Positions 11,800 through 23,921 of a stretch of DNA of 64,000 bases are shown here, one piece after another (positions within the stretch are counted from its first letter, which is position 1; each line of letters begins with the position of its first letter). Source of the stretch: Cacajao melanocephalus. Lineage: Eukaryota; Chordata; Mammalia; Primates; Pitheciidae. The position numbers and the translations under genes were made by a program. The stretch is from contig CAUYLG010059108.1 of the NCBI GenBank assembly GCA_963573385.1, positions 1 to 64,000 on the forward strand. The letters are read 5' to 3'. The notes beneath the pieces are model-generated. The model made no database searches and was not told the origin of the DNA. It saw only the letters and a list, made by a program, of their open reading frames with translations.

Positions 11800-14200
11800 A
11801 GGAAGCCTCTCCTTTTACAACTCTGTGTTCATCTTCTGGGTACTGATATCATGCAGGGGGTGTTGATATAAAGATATGGATTCATGAAAAATAAGGCAAG
11901 AATGGCTGTAAGTACACCCTGTGGATGGGGCTTTTGCTCTTTTAAGTAAAATTTTAAAATCTATTGTTTTATCTTTTTATGCTACTGAGCTAGAATAAGA
12001 GAATATATTATAGTGCTTTTAATTTTAAACATAATTTTTAAAATAGTACATTAACATAAAGAATGAATTATTTTTGTTGAAATTTTTGATCAAACTAGGT
12101 GGCACATTATGTCACCAAAGTGATAGTAAGAAAGTTCTGGGTCTTTGCTGTTCACTCTTCTCTGTGGATGTGTTATGCTGAATCTTGTACTTGGATGTCA
12201 TTATTGTGATGGTACTTAGAATGATTATATCAGTCTGAGTGTAAAGACGTGGTCTTAGGAAGTGAGATTAATATCCCCAAAATACTATATCAGACTATTA
12301 GTGTTGTTATGAATAATTTCAATCTGTTTATGGAAATATTGAACCATGTTATGAGACTCTTTTAAAAATTCCCATGCTATACTCAGAGAGGCAAAGCAAG
12401 ACAAAAATTTTAAAGGAAAAAACGAGGAGGATTAATGTAATTGTTTTGAGATCTTAGCTACAAAGATCAGTAACAAGGGTAACACCAGTCTGAACTTGGA
12501 CAGGTAGTTGTTTGGCAGATGCCCTGGGACAAGTATTTTTTGTGTGGGGTTGTGATGGCCTTTGTGCAAAGTTGTGCACTTTGTGGAGTCTTTTGTGATA
12601 AATATTTATATATATTTTTTAATTTCCATGCTACACTGACATTTTGAATATGAATTAGAATTTTAATGTGGTTTGCATATTTTTGAATAAGCAAATGTAG
12701 ACGACTCAGATATGCTCTCTATCAACAGTGAGCTGCTTTCAGGAGCTTCAATCTTAAATTTCTTGCACTTTGAAAGAAAAAATGTTTTCAAAGAACAACA
12801 AGGGCCTATATTTCCAGGTTCTTTCCTGCTCTCTCCTCTAGTACCTGTGTTCTTTGGGATCTTTTCTGCTGCTATCACTAGAATAGCAGGAGAGGTAAAA
12901 TATCTTATTATAGGCAGGTACTCTCTGCTTCATTGCTTGTTCTGCCAGCTTCAGCTCATCTGCCTCTATCTTCTCTTGCTGCCCATATAGATATGACCCT
13001 TCTTAGAGTCTCCCTTTTGAGGTTCTAAATCCTCTGCACAGTGCAATAAACCAAGACTCAGCACCAATTAGTTGCACGGGTCTTGTCCTAGCACTAAACT
13101 TGTTAGAGAGCTGTGCTATCCACATGGATTTTCTTAGTTGGTCTTTTACTTAACATGTAAAGCAATTGTGGCACAAACTCATTTGGGAGGAAGATAGAAG
13201 CACAACCCCAATCTTAACTGCTATGTCAATAAGTAATACCACAGTAGTAGTGAGTTAGAATAAAACTACACTACTTTCTAGATAGGCGTTTAGTTTTCTT
13301 CTATTCTTTATGCTCTATTCAGGTGCCAAGGATTCTTTCTTATTTTTATTTTTTTTCTTTCAACAATATTTATTGAAGGTCTACTGTGTAGATGCATTTT
13401 GAATTCAAATCATACTTACTGAATAAATGAATCTACATGGTGAATTTTTGAAATGCTTCTTTGTGGTTCTAGGACCTGGCATAAGTCTTGACACAAGTAG
13501 ATACTTAACCTTTGTCAATACTTGAATATACTAAACAAAGTTGGACTACATGCCATGAGTAGGCAACTTAAAGAAAGTGAGTAGGTCCTGTTTCATTCTT
13601 AGGAAGAAAGATAAACAACTTCATAAAATAACCAACGAAACATCCTTCAGACCACTGACTTTCTCTAAGACATTTTCAGGGAGGCTAATCACAGAAGGAA
13701 GCCTTTAATCTCCATTCTGGGACCTCTGAAGCTGGCAGTTTTAAAGTCTGCCTCTAAGGTTACACAGGAACACAACTGTAAGTGAAAATCGCAACAGAAT
13801 TCCATTTAATTCCATGGAATGCAATTCTACGATGCCTAGGAAAGATATCAAGATTAAAAGAAACACTATGATAAAATTTAAAAAAATCTACATAAATATA
13901 ATACTGTTCTATGAATTTGAAAAGTCTAAATTAAGAGAATAACAAAGTGAAAAACTGGAAAATCTAATGACAAATTTCAGCTGTGTAAATAATTAAATTC
14001 CTGTTTCTTTTTTTAGTTTGTTTCAATAGAAGTTTCCTTGTTGCTCTTTTCCAAAAAATTGCTAAGGTAAACTGCTTACCACTATACAGTGTGTTTTGTG
14101 GAGCATGTAGGCATAGAATTACTTTATTATTATTACTAATGAGGAATGCAATAGAAGTCCACATGTATATAACAGTTTATGATCTATTAATCATAAATGT
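11800..14200. other. Unassigned AT-rich sequence
   Basis: About 2.4 kb without a recognisable gene. A short L2-like phrase (aatatttattgaaggtctac at 13363) may be a remnant. A small attccat-based palindrome lies at 13800-13825. Confidence 0.4.
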
Positions 14201-14204
14201 TAGC

Positions 14205-14290
14205 AATGTAAGGGACTTAACAACACTCTAATCAAATTCGCTTCTTTTTACAGATGAGGGAACTGAATGATATAGTGATTAGATTATTGG
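14205..14290 (-). mobile_element. Possible MIR/MIR3 fragment, antisense
   Basis: 'ctttttacagatgagggaac' plus an upstream 'gggacttaacaacac' resembles the reverse complement of MIR3. Short and weak. Confidence 0.3.
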
Positions 14291-14931
14291 TTTTTTTTTT
14301 TAGGGAAAATGAACCATAATTTTTATTCAGAATTATGTTATATAAAAGTGGTTGTCAATGAGACCCTCAAGGTCGAAGTTGATATCTAGCTTTATCTTCT
14401 TTTAAAAATGATTTTAATAACTTCATTAAAATATAAGAATATATAAAGGCAGCAATACCATTACTCAGTTAACAGAGATTTACTTATCATAATTTCAAAT
14501 AAGGAATTCATCAAGTTGCAAATTCTTTCCAAGGAATTGTCCAGTATTCAAAGAACGTCCATCATGTCATTGATGAAAATTCCGAAAACTTATTCTATAT
14601 ATAGCTGGAAGAGGGTTGCTTTATGTCTTAGCTAGCTCAAGATATAGCTGAACAAGAGACAGAGTTAAGGACTTCCTCTTTATTAGAGAACCAAGATGTG
14701 CACAGTGTCCTGGGGTGTCTGTTCTGAGTCGTTCCATTTTCCCAAGTTAACATATCTAGATGTCCTTAAGGCTATTTATCCTACTAGGTGTCCTTAAGGT
14801 TGAGAACTGGCCTTTAGAGTAGAGTCAGCTCCCGCAGTGGCTCAAGACCCAAGGCCATTTGAGAGAAAAACTAGAATCAAGCACAATAAGACAATGCCCA
14901 AGACACTGACAGACAGCTATGGAAGGAAAAG

Positions 14932-14932
14932 C

Positions 14933-14980
<48 letters not shown>

Positions 14981-14989
14981 TACACACAA
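14932..14989. repeat. (CA)n microsatellite
   Basis: Long pure CA run followed by interrupted ATACATACACACAA, directly abutting the poly-T (3') end of the antisense L1 at 14990. Confidence 0.95.
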
Positions 14990-15684
14990 TTTTTTTTTCT
15001 TTTTTTAATTATACTTCAAGTTCTGGGGTACATGTGCAGAGTGTGCTGGTTTGTTACATAGGTATACATGTGCCGTGGTAGTTTGTTGCATCCAACACCC
15101 TGTCATCTACATTAGGTATTTCTCCTAATGCTATCCCTCCCCAATCCCCTCACCCCCTGCTATCCTTCCCCTAGCCCTCCATCCCTCAACAGGCCCCAGT
15201 GTGTGATGTTCCCCTCCCTGTGTCCATGTGCTCTCATAGTTCAACACCCACTTATGAGTGAGAACTTGATTTTCTGTTCTTGTGTCAGTTTGTTGATAAT
15301 GATCATTTCCAGATTCATCCATGTCCCTGCAAAGGACATGAACTCATCTTTTTTTATGGCTGCGTAGTATTCCGTGGACTCCATGATGTATATGTGCCAC
15401 ATTTTCTTTGTCCAGTCTATCATTGATGGGCATTTGGGTTGGTTCCAAGTCTTTGCTATTGTGAACACTGCTGCAATAAACATACATGTGCATCTGTCTT
15501 ATAATAGAATGATTTATAATCCTTTGGGATTATACTCATAATCCCAGTAATGGGATTGCTGGGTCAAATGGTATTTCTAGTTCTAGATCCTTGAGGAATT
15601 GCCACACTGTCTTCCAATGGTTGAACTAGTTTACACTCCCACCAACAATGTAAAAGCGTTCCTATTTCTCCACATCCTCTGCAG
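14990..15684 (-). mobile_element. L1PA-type LINE, 5'-truncated, antisense
   Basis: The left end is the poly-A tail in reverse, then the primate L1 3' end (acttcaagttctggggtaca, tttgttacataggtatacat). Further right is the reverse complement of the ORF2 C-terminal coding region and its stop (peptide frame around 15241-15483 with YYAAIKKDEF). The element stops at 'cacatcctctgcag', so it is 5'-truncated to about 0.7 kb. It is flanked by CA repeats on both sides (14932-14989; 15685-15696). It encodes no functional protein. Confidence 0.95.
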
Positions 15685-16139
15685 ACACACACACACTATT
15701 TATGTAAAGAAAGAGATATACTATGGCAGTGACTTCTTTGATAAGGTACTAACTTCTTTAAAAATATGTAGCGTGATTAGAATAAAACTGTCTTGACTCA
15801 AAGAATAAATATTTGAAAATATTTTCTTTCTTTGCATCTAGCTTAAGATAGAATTTATAAATATCTGTACTGTGGGAACACCAGCTTTATGGAATGTCTC
15901 CCTACAATACTCCCACAACCCCCACATTCTAAGAATTTGGTGATCACATAACTTTGGGAATATTGGTTTGAACAAAGATAAATAGCCATCTTTGGTTTAG
16001 GGCTTAAAAAATCATTGTAAATCTGTAAGGGAAGTATTTAAGATGCAGAATTTTCTGTATCAATTACAGAAACTTTTGTGGTTTGAAGCATCTCATAGTA
16101 CCAGTGTTCCATGAAACATACTTAAGAAGCAGTCACTTC

Positions 16140-16225
16140 CGTCATTTACCAATGCACTAGGAATTGAGGTTAACCAAGACATCTTTTCATCTTATGTGGA
16201 GCTTACACTTTAATACCATGAAGAG
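16140..16225 (-). mobile_element. L2 3' fragment, antisense
   Basis: 'ccaatgcactaggaattgag' and 'ttatgtggagcttacacttt' match the reverse-complement L2 phrases (ctgtgctaggtgctggg; atggagcttacagtct). Confidence 0.55.
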
Positions 16226-16666
16226 GAGTCTTAATTTGATAATTTTTAGGACTACGTAAGTAGTACAGCATCACTAATGACTACCATGTTTGTTGAGAAT
16301 AGGCCACCAGAAGTCTAATGAGTTGTTCAGAACTTAGACAACCTAGGATATCCATATTTCAACTTTCGTAAGTAGCAGCAGACCTTTTATTTAAGCACAT
16401 TCCTTTATAGACATTCAATGTGTAAAAGAGGTAGGCTGGTTTGATTTATTTGGGGGTAGAGTTATAGGCTTTGGCCTTCTAACTTCCATAGTGGTCTGTG
16501 ACTTGTATATTTGAAGAGTAACAATTATAAGAAATTTGCATAAAGTTCTCCTTAATAAACAAAACTCCTAATGCTGTAATAGTTTGGATATTTTAAACAT
16601 TTTGGTTAATAAAGCACCAAAAAGCAAGGGTTATTTTCATAAAATATTTGACTCAGTTTGATTCTC

Positions 16667-16688
16667 TTTTTTTTTTTTTTTTTTTTTT
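16667..16688. repeat. Poly-T tract (22 bp)
   Basis: Uninterrupted T-run not followed by Alu or L1 sequence that I recognise. Confidence 0.9.
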
Positions 16689-16877
16689 GCAAGAAACAGT
16701 TTCTATGTTATAGCAAATGTTCAAGAATTGAAGAGTGGGGTTTTACTTGTCAGCCTTCTTGAATTGAATTTTTGAAGATTCCACAAAATGACATTTTTTA
16801 TAAGTTGTTCCCTTAAACTTTTTTTAAAAATAAAGAGTATATAAATAAGAAGAGAATGACAACTTCTAAAAAAAACT

Positions 16878-17372
16878 TGTGTTGGTTTTCTATTGCGATT
16901 GTAACAAATTACAGTTTAAAACAATGCAAATGTATTATTTTATAATTCTATAGGTCAAAAATCTCACATGGGTCTTATTTGCCTAATGATCAATACTTTG
17001 GCAGGACTGTTTTCTTTCTAGAAGCTCTAGGGAAGGATTTTTCACCTTGTTTTTCTTCTGGCTTCTACAGGTTTCTCACATTTTTTCACTCATATACTCC
17101 TTCCTCAATGTTCAAGCTCAGTAAATTTGCCTCTTCCTGACCCTGCCTTCCTCAACACATATTTCTCTGATGCCAGCCAGCCAAAGGATTCCACTCTGAA
17201 GAACTCATGTGATTACATTGGGTGGCCTGGATAAACCAGGATAATCTCCTCATCTCAAGGTCTATATCCATAAACATATCTGCAAAGGCCCCTTTGCCAT
17301 GCAAGGTAACATTCACAGATTCTTGGGATTAGGATGTGAACATTTTTAAGGATCCATTTTTAAGGATCCTAT
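16878..17372 (-). mobile_element. MLT1-type MaLR LTR, antisense
   Basis: Reverse complement of the MLT1 LTR (ERVL-MaLR), read in this order: 'ttttctattgcgattgtaac', 'agaagctctagggaaggatt', 'catgtgattacattgggtgg', 'ggataatctcctcatctcaa', 'cccctttgccatgcaaggta', 'gggattaggatgtgaacatt'. Near its right end, catttttaaggatc is tandemly duplicated (17341-17368). No retroviral coding sequence is present. Confidence 0.65.
17341..17368 (+). repeat. Perfect 14-bp tandem duplication
   Basis: catttttaaggatc occurs twice in succession with no difference, inside the degraded MLT1 end. Confidence 0.95.
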
Positions 17373-17422
17373 CAGGGTATTTTAAGTTCCTTCCCAAAAT
17401 GCCATATCACTAAATGTATTAC

Positions 17423-17527
17423 AGTTTTATAAAATTAAGTAAAGTATGAGTCTTTTATTTTCTCTTATTTATAAAATATTTATAGTTTTATAAAATTAAG
17501 TAAAGTATGAGTCTTTTATTTTCTCTT
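17423..17527 (+). repeat. Perfect tandem duplication, 61-bp period
   Basis: The 44 bp at 17423-17466 recur without any mismatch at 17484-17527 (start agttttataaaattaagtaa). They are separated by 17 bp of TA-rich sequence, giving a 61-bp period. Absence of differences in neutral DNA implies a recent or still variable duplication. Confidence 0.97.
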
Positions 17528-17529
17528 TG

Positions 17530-17944
17530 CATGCAAGCCCTTTCCAAGTGACCAGGAAGATACTACTCACTCTTCAAGGTCCTGGGCCAGTGAGCCCTAC
17601 TCTGGGACCTCTTCCTCTACTGCATCTGGTTGCTGCTGCTTCTGCGTTTCTTCTCTGTTTATAGGCAGTGGCTTCAGTGTCCATCTCCAATGTGTCTTCT
17701 GGGCTCCTGTCAGTAACAAGAGCTCCTAAAAGTAGGAGCTAATTCAGCTTTTTAAAAATAGCAGCCATTGTAGGTGATATTCCTAGAAATACTTTTTAGG
17801 TGACCCTCCCACATTGTAAACTATCATCTGTATGCCCATGACTCTCAAAATCATTATCTCCAGTTTTGATTCCTCCTAGAATTCTCAAGTCACTTAGCCA
17901 ACAGCCTATAAAATATCTCCTCTTTGATATCCAATAAACATCAG
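17530..17944. other. Unassigned, moderately GC-rich sequence
   Basis: No repeat family recognised. The sequence is less AT-rich than its flanks (for example ctgggacctcttcctctact) but has no extended reading frame. Confidence 0.4.
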
Positions 17945-18450
17945 TATTGTGGGTCTCAAAAGGTACTCTCAGATTCAGTGATTTTCTAGAAGGACTTATA
18001 GAACTCAGAAAAGCTCTTATACTCATGGTGATAGTGTGTTACAGTGAAAGCATACAGATTACAATCAGCAAAAGAAAAAGGTACACAGGGCTAAGTGCAG
18101 AGGGAATTAGATGCAACTTCAAGTTGTTATCTTCTCCAGGTAATATTGCATGGCCAGCACTTAATTCTCCCGAAAATAATGTGTACACTACATGCAAATT
18201 ACTGCCAACCAGGGAAACTCAGCTGAGTCTTGATGTCCGTGGTTTTGGCTGTGAGTCACGCATATAGGCATGGAGCACCTATGTGATTAACCTTAGGTCA
18301 AGCAGATGCAGTCTCAGGGACCCAGGAAACAAAAACAGGTGTTCACCATAAATCACACTGTTAGCAAGGCCTCAGGTATACAAAGACACTCTTATCAAGA
18401 AGAATATTCCAAGAGCTTATAAATATATCTCTGAAGCTGGTCAAGAGTCA
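17945..18450 (-). mobile_element. Probable ERVL-class LTR (MLT2-like), antisense
   Basis: 'gattttctagaaggacttat', 'agaactcagaaaagctctta', 'gtgttacagtgaaagcatac', 'aaccagggaaactcagctga' and 'actcttatcaagaagaatat' read as the reverse complement of an old LTR whose 3' end runs 'aataaactgtaaccatgag...'. The family name is uncertain. The 106-codon plus ORF (17947-18267) that crosses it is antisense LTR sequence and not a gene. Confidence 0.5.
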
Positions 18451-18769
18451 GTCCTTTCTTGGAACGTAAAGGGTTTGAACACCATAAGTCTGAGTTAACC
18501 CTTTACTGAACAGCCTCTCAAATTTGACATGGCTAAATCCAGAACACTTCATTTCCCTGCAGACCTGCTCTTACATGAGCCTTTCCCACTGGCAAAAAGT
18601 ATTAGTATCTATCCAGTGGCTCAAATAAACAAAAAACAAACAAAAAATCTAAAAATTATTCTTATTAATGTCTTCTTCTTACCTTCACGTCAGTTTCATC
18701 AGCAAGTGCTAGCAATTCTGTCTTTAAAACATTTCTAAAAAGATCCCAAATTTTCCCACTTCTATCTCT

Positions 18770-19430
18770 ACTATGGTCGTGGTGCAAGCCACTTTGACTA
18801 TAGTTTCCTAAACGATTTCCTCCTTTAACCTTCAATCTTTTCTACACAGAGCATCCGGAATGATATTTTAGAATAATGGAGATCGTGCTATTACCGTGCT
18901 TAAATCCTCCAGTGGTTTTTCATCATCAGACGCAATGCTGTCTCTGAATTAAAAAGCTCTCATCTAATCCCTGCTTGCCTCTTTAACCACAACTCAATTA
19001 CTCTTTAGCTCTCCACCTATCTTCTATCAAAATGGTCTTCTTTTTGTTGCTTGAACTTGGCAAACTTGTTTTGCCTCAACTGTTCTGCTGCTTGAAAGAC
19101 TTTATTTTCATATGGCTGGCTTCTTGTCATCATTTGTAATTTTCAGCTTAAATATCAACCTCCTCAGAGAGGCTTTTTTTTTTGCCCATCCTAAAACAGC
19201 TAGTTGATTACTTGCCTGACATCACCCGATTTTAATTCTTTGCATTGCATTATAGTCATTGATATCCAACAATTTTTAATTGTTTATCTTTAAAAAATTA
19301 TGTTTTACTTTTTCTTTTGCATAACATAAGATACCATGAAGGCTGGGTCTTGCTTGTTTCTTTTGTGTTTCTTGGCTGATATATTACAGACACCTAGTGA
19401 ATATTTACTCAGTGGGCGAATTGTTTAGCA
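18770..19430 (+). mobile_element. L2, long 3' portion
   Basis: In order: 'agagcatccggaatgatatt', 'cttaaatcctccagtggttt', 'tttcagcttaaatatcaacc', 'tcctcagagaggcttttttt', 'ccatgaaggctgggtctt' and 'ctagtgaatatttactcagt'. This covers the end of L2 ORF2 and the 3' UTR to near the terminus. Confidence 0.8.
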
Positions 19431-19439
19431 TCATCGCCA

Positions 19440-22015
19440 GAGGTTAAAACGTTGCTTGGGATTACAACTGGTGTTTAATGAAAAGTAGTTTAACTGAATT
19501 TTTGGTCTGATAAGAATCAGAGGAATTCCAATAAAGTTATCTGCCTTTAACTTTCATAATTTTTTTGACGTTTCCTTACCATTTACTCATTTGTATGCAG
19601 CAGCCTTGATTTTTGGTCTTAGTTATATAAAATCACCAAAATGATTCATATGTCTTGGTAACTTTTAGGAACATGTTAAAAATTTGATCTTAAGGCCAAG
19701 ATAGTTTTACATATTTCATAATTGATTAAACAATCAACCAGAACTACACTGAAGGGTTAGGTTTATAAAAATCCCTTACTTTTTTTTTTTATATATGTCT
19801 AGGCTTTTAGGCTAGGAATATCACCCTTGTACTCAAACTGTCATGTTATCATTTGTATAATGTTGTGCTGCATATGGCTTTTCTTTTAATTTTATTATTC
19901 ATGTTATTTGCTTCTATTGAATCATCATGATAGAAGAATGTCACTTAAGAGTTTAGTTATCATGGATTTGTGATGATAAGCAGAATCAGTGACAAGCAAG
20001 CTAACTTATTTCCATACTAAACTGAATTATAATTGCCAAGCATTTATTTATTTTTGGCAAATCTAGTAACCTAAAATAACCTCACTTTGATAACCTCCTA
20101 TTGCCATTAAGAGCACATTGTGACATATTATTCCAAAAAGTACTCAGTAATTTAATATGCTAACAACAAACGTGCAACAATTGCTGAAAACACTAGAAGC
20201 AGATGAAAGCTCAAAAAATGAAGAGAGTATATTTGGGTAACTATAATACGCGTCATTATCAAACCTGAGATTGAGATTGGCACATATTAAAAAATGTTGC
20301 TAATTCAATCTTCCATGCTTGTATGTTTCAAAATATTGTATAACCAATCACTAGCTTAGGAAAAACTTTCCAATCTCTATTAACACACGTGCCTGTGAGT
20401 TGATCCTGACGCTGCTGTTCTTGTAAAAGTATAACAACAGCAACAGAAAAAACCCAAGTGAGGTGCTCTGTCCTCCACTGCACCCTGGCTCCTTATGTCC
20501 TGCCAGATTTTGCTCACATTAAACAAAGTCTTTAGAGTTCAGGAAGGCTGGGCAGGTGCACCAGATACATCAGAGGCAAATGTGTAACAGCGTGGAGCAT
20601 TTCTGCTGGGCCTATTGGGTTTGACATGCCAAAATAGCCCAGAAGGAATAGCAGTGCCTTTTGAAGTAGCTGAGATGCTTCCCTGATGTCACTTCTCTGA
20701 GTTTTAGATCAATGGCTGGAAGATGAATCGGAACATGTGAGGAGAGTCACTGAGGGGAAAGGTGGTGGAAAGGTTGCAGGAGTGAAGCACCCAAGCCCAG
20801 AGAAAAGGTGCGGTGAGATGTGCAAGCAGGAAAAAACAAAGGTCTGAGTCATTGGAGGCCTAATTGACAATGGCACAGCTGTGACAACAATTTGCGGCCT
20901 GGCCTATTTGATGAAAGGGCCTCTGCTTTCCTTGGAACCCCAGAGTTGCAGTGGCTCATAGGAACGCACCACTCATGTTTCCAGCTGGCTCAGCCTCATA
21001 AATACCTAAACTCACAGATGACATTTTTAATGCTCTGCAATTGCTATTCTGCATTTATATTTATTGCAATTCAACATTTCCATTACTGAATCTATCATTG
21101 ATAAATTTGTCACTGCTTCAGGAATACAGTCCATCATGCTGCATCAATTTTACTTTACAAGCTATTAATGTACTATAATGCAGCTTAAAATATCATGTGG
21201 ATATATTTGATTAGAGAGGTGCCAGAGTCAGTCAGATTCAACTGAGAGTTGCAAGAGAACCCAAATTCTTAATTTATTTATTGTAAAGATGAACAGCCTT
21301 GGTGCATAGTGAATGTGTTGATATAACAGGTGTATCTCTTTCACTTTCCCAAACAGGCACTGGAAAGAACAAATTTTAGGAATCTATTTTGACTCAGTTA
21401 GTTTGAAGCACAGCAGACTTAACAATATTTTGTTGACACTCGACATGTTTATTCTTTTAGCAGACTCATAATCATATTTTAATATTTTCTGCATTGAATT
21501 AGCAGCTTGATTCAAGAGACAATGATAGCATATGAGTCCAGGAGATTGGACCAACTATGGCTTTCTAAAATAGGGTAAATAAAAATGCTAAACCCTTATA
21601 AATAAAATACAGATTTTCAATACAAGATGAGATATTTCTGGATGCTGTAACAATTTCTGTTAAAAATAAACAAAAACAAAAGGCCCCTGTGCAATGAAAC
21701 TTTGAGATTGTATAGAAATTAACAATGCTCAGGAATATGGACTACATCAGTTCATTAGCAGTTAGGATCTGGCAAATCACTGTGTCCATAGGCTCCAAAG
21801 GCTGAACTAAAGCAGGTCAATCTGAGCAATTTTAATACTTCTGGCAATGGTCAAATGCTCAAGTCATTTTCTAAATCCCATTGTTCCAGTTGTAAAATAT
21901 GAAGGAAGACCTGTTATATACTTACAAAAATCTGCTTGCGAAGTGCTATGAAATTCACCAATGAAAATTATTTTTCTAGAGAGGTGATTAATGGCACATG
22001 TATGTAGAATGACAT
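19440..22015. other. Unassigned AT-rich sequence
   Basis: About 2.6 kb with no gene or confident repeat. A GC-richer stretch lies at 20455-20960 but carries no CpG island or long frame. A diverged MIR-like phrase may exist near 21830-21910. Confidence 0.4.
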
Positions 22016-22019
22016 GTAT

Positions 22020-22160
22020 TTCGAATCTTACTTAGTTACTTTTCAAATGACTGGCAGCAGGCAAAATCATGATTTTTTTAAACCTCAGTTTTCCACATAT
22101 TTAATGAAGGTAATAAGATCCAGTCTGTGGAGTTTTTCTTAAATTATATGAGATGCAAAT
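22020..22160 (+). mobile_element. MIR, 5' part, split by an L1M tail
   Basis: 'aacctcagttttccacat', 'ggtaataagatccagtct' and 'ttaaattatatgagatgcaa' follow the MIR core to its 3' half. The MIR appears to resume after the L1M fragment at about 22451. Confidence 0.55.
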
Positions 22161-22450
22161 TGTGGTACATCCACACAATGCAGGCAGATGCTCATCAGGT
22201 TAAGATGGCTCTGTGTGTGATGAACAAAATGATTACCAAGAATTAGATTAAAACATTTAAGACTAGGGTACTATACGTGTACCATACAATACGTATGCAC
22301 AAAAATTTTTGGTAAGACATACAAAACACAGAAATCTGCAGTTTCTGTGGGATAGGAGAGTAAGACGTACTTCCATATTATGTCCTTGTAGGTTATTTGA
22401 TGCATTGCTGTTTGTTCATATTACTTTTGTAATAAAATTAATAGTTTAAT
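22161..22450 (+). mobile_element. L1M 3' UTR fragment
   Basis: 'ttgtggtacatccacacaat', 'gcatatg/cgtatgcac', 'gggataggagagtaagacgt' and 'cttttgtaataaaattaat' are in the order of an old L1M 3' UTR, ending in an A/T-rich tail. Confidence 0.6.
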
Positions 22451-22545
22451 TTTTTTAAGGATACAATGTCTTAAAAAGATTAACACATTGTCTGGCACAT
22501 AACTAGAGCTCGCACATAACTAGAGCTCAATAATGCCAATAACAA
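22451..22545 (+). mobile_element. MIR, 3' end
   Basis: 'ttaacacattgtctggcaca', then 'taactagagctcaataatgc' matches the MIR 3' terminus (cagtgcctggcacatagta, gctcaataaat). It contains a perfect 17-bp tandem duplication. Confidence 0.6.
22495..22528 (+). repeat. Perfect 17-bp tandem duplication
   Basis: gcacataactagagctc at 22495-22511 is repeated exactly at 22512-22528, within the MIR 3' end. Confidence 0.97.
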
Positions 22546-22549
22546 ATGC

Positions 22550-23590
22550 TCCTTCCTCCATGAATGTAATAGATACCTTTGCAGCTGCTCCAATAAGTAT
22601 GTTGAGTTTGATTCTGAAGTTAAAGAAGAGAGCTGCATGGAGACACATGGATTTGCAAAGTCCATTTGATAAATGTCTCCAAGTGTGGGTACATTATGAA
22701 CTCAGGAAGCACCAGTCGTATGAAAGTCTGCTTAAAAATGTTGCTAACAATTTGAGGATGTCTTCATGAACATAGAGCACATGGAATAAGGAAAGTGGTA
22801 GTTCCTGTCTGCTTTCTATCAGTCATAGCACTCGGGAAACTTGTATTGCGGGTGGGTTTTCTATGTTGCGAGAGATCTGACGAATTAGAGGCTGGGCAGA
22901 GGAAAATGACCAGGACAGCGCAAGGGAGCAGACTCCACATCAACATGAATAGCTAAAGGAACTGACGAGGAGCTGAAGAACTCAAGGGAGCCCTTATAAT
23001 GATGGTTCAAGGGCTGCCACACAAGAGGTATTCAACTTAATCTGTGTTAGTTCCTGAGGGCAGAACTGGGACCACTGGGTAGAAGTTAAAAGGAGACATA
23101 TTTCAGCTTAGAGCCACAGCTAAAACCCAGCATGTCATGATTTGTAGCAACAAATGCCACCCTAGGCAAGGATAGACTTTTCTGTTAAATTCTGAAGATA
23201 AAATGTACCAAAGCATCTGGATTCTCACAAGGATAATGTCCCAAACCTAAACTAAATAAATAATCCCTGCATATACAGCTTTACAAAGGTTAGATACACG
23301 TAGTGGATGAACTTTGTGTCTGCTGCAGTTAAGCAGGCTGCCGAACTCCTGGTTATGTTTCGCTCCGTCTCGCTGCTGCCCCACCTGTATGCAAAAAAAC
23401 ACACCATCCTTTTGATTTTGCCTCTTCTGTGCTTTATTCTGATATCACAAACCTACAGAGTTTAGATATCAGGCACCACTCTGCCCTGATACTGGACTTG
23501 TTTCTTTGCCTTTTGCCTTCAGTTTTCTCCCTTTTTTCTTCCTTAGTGCCCTGATGGCTGTGCATTTATGCTTCTGCTGTTATATTTAGC
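22550..23590. other. Unassigned sequence
   Basis: No recognised gene or repeat. The minus frame at 22764-22946 begins with a hydrophobic stretch resembling a signal peptide, but it has no homology I recognise and no supporting context. Confidence 0.4.
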
Positions 23591-23599
23591 TTTTTCCTT

Positions 23600-23725
23600 G
23601 CATCAACATAGGTTGGGTAATATGGGGTTTCTCTCACTAAAATATAAACTTCTTGAGGGTTGAAGAGTGATATATTATTGTATCCTAGAATAGAGTAATC
23701 CTCAGTAAATTAAATCACACCCCTT
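23600..23725 (+). mobile_element. Possible L2 3' fragment
   Basis: 'aatataaacttcttgagggt', then 'cctagaatagagtaatcctc' and 'agtaaattaaat' vaguely follow the L2 3' UTR. Weak. Confidence 0.35.
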
Positions 23726-23921
23726 TATGAAGAGTAATGGGAGCAAGTGCAAGTAGATTGAAATGTTTATTAGTAAACTATTCACCACCTGTTTCTAGCC
23801 CTTAGATTTTCACAGATCATCTACCTCTAATGGTTGTAAGCAACAACAAAATACAAAATATAATACATGGTTGGAAGACAATCTTTAGATAATAATGCAT
23901 GCGTCAAACTTGTGTCACTCC

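Noticed and set aside
15241..15483. 80-codon minus ORF with protein-like sequence
   Set aside because: It is the C-terminal piece of L1 ORF2 in a 5'-truncated LINE, and not a host gene.
17947..18267. 106-codon plus-strand ORF
   Set aside because: Lies inside an antisense LTR-like repeat.
22764..22946. Minus frame with a hydrophobic N-terminus resembling a signal peptide
   Set aside because: Only 60 codons, no homology, and no cleavage-site or gene context to support a secreted peptide.
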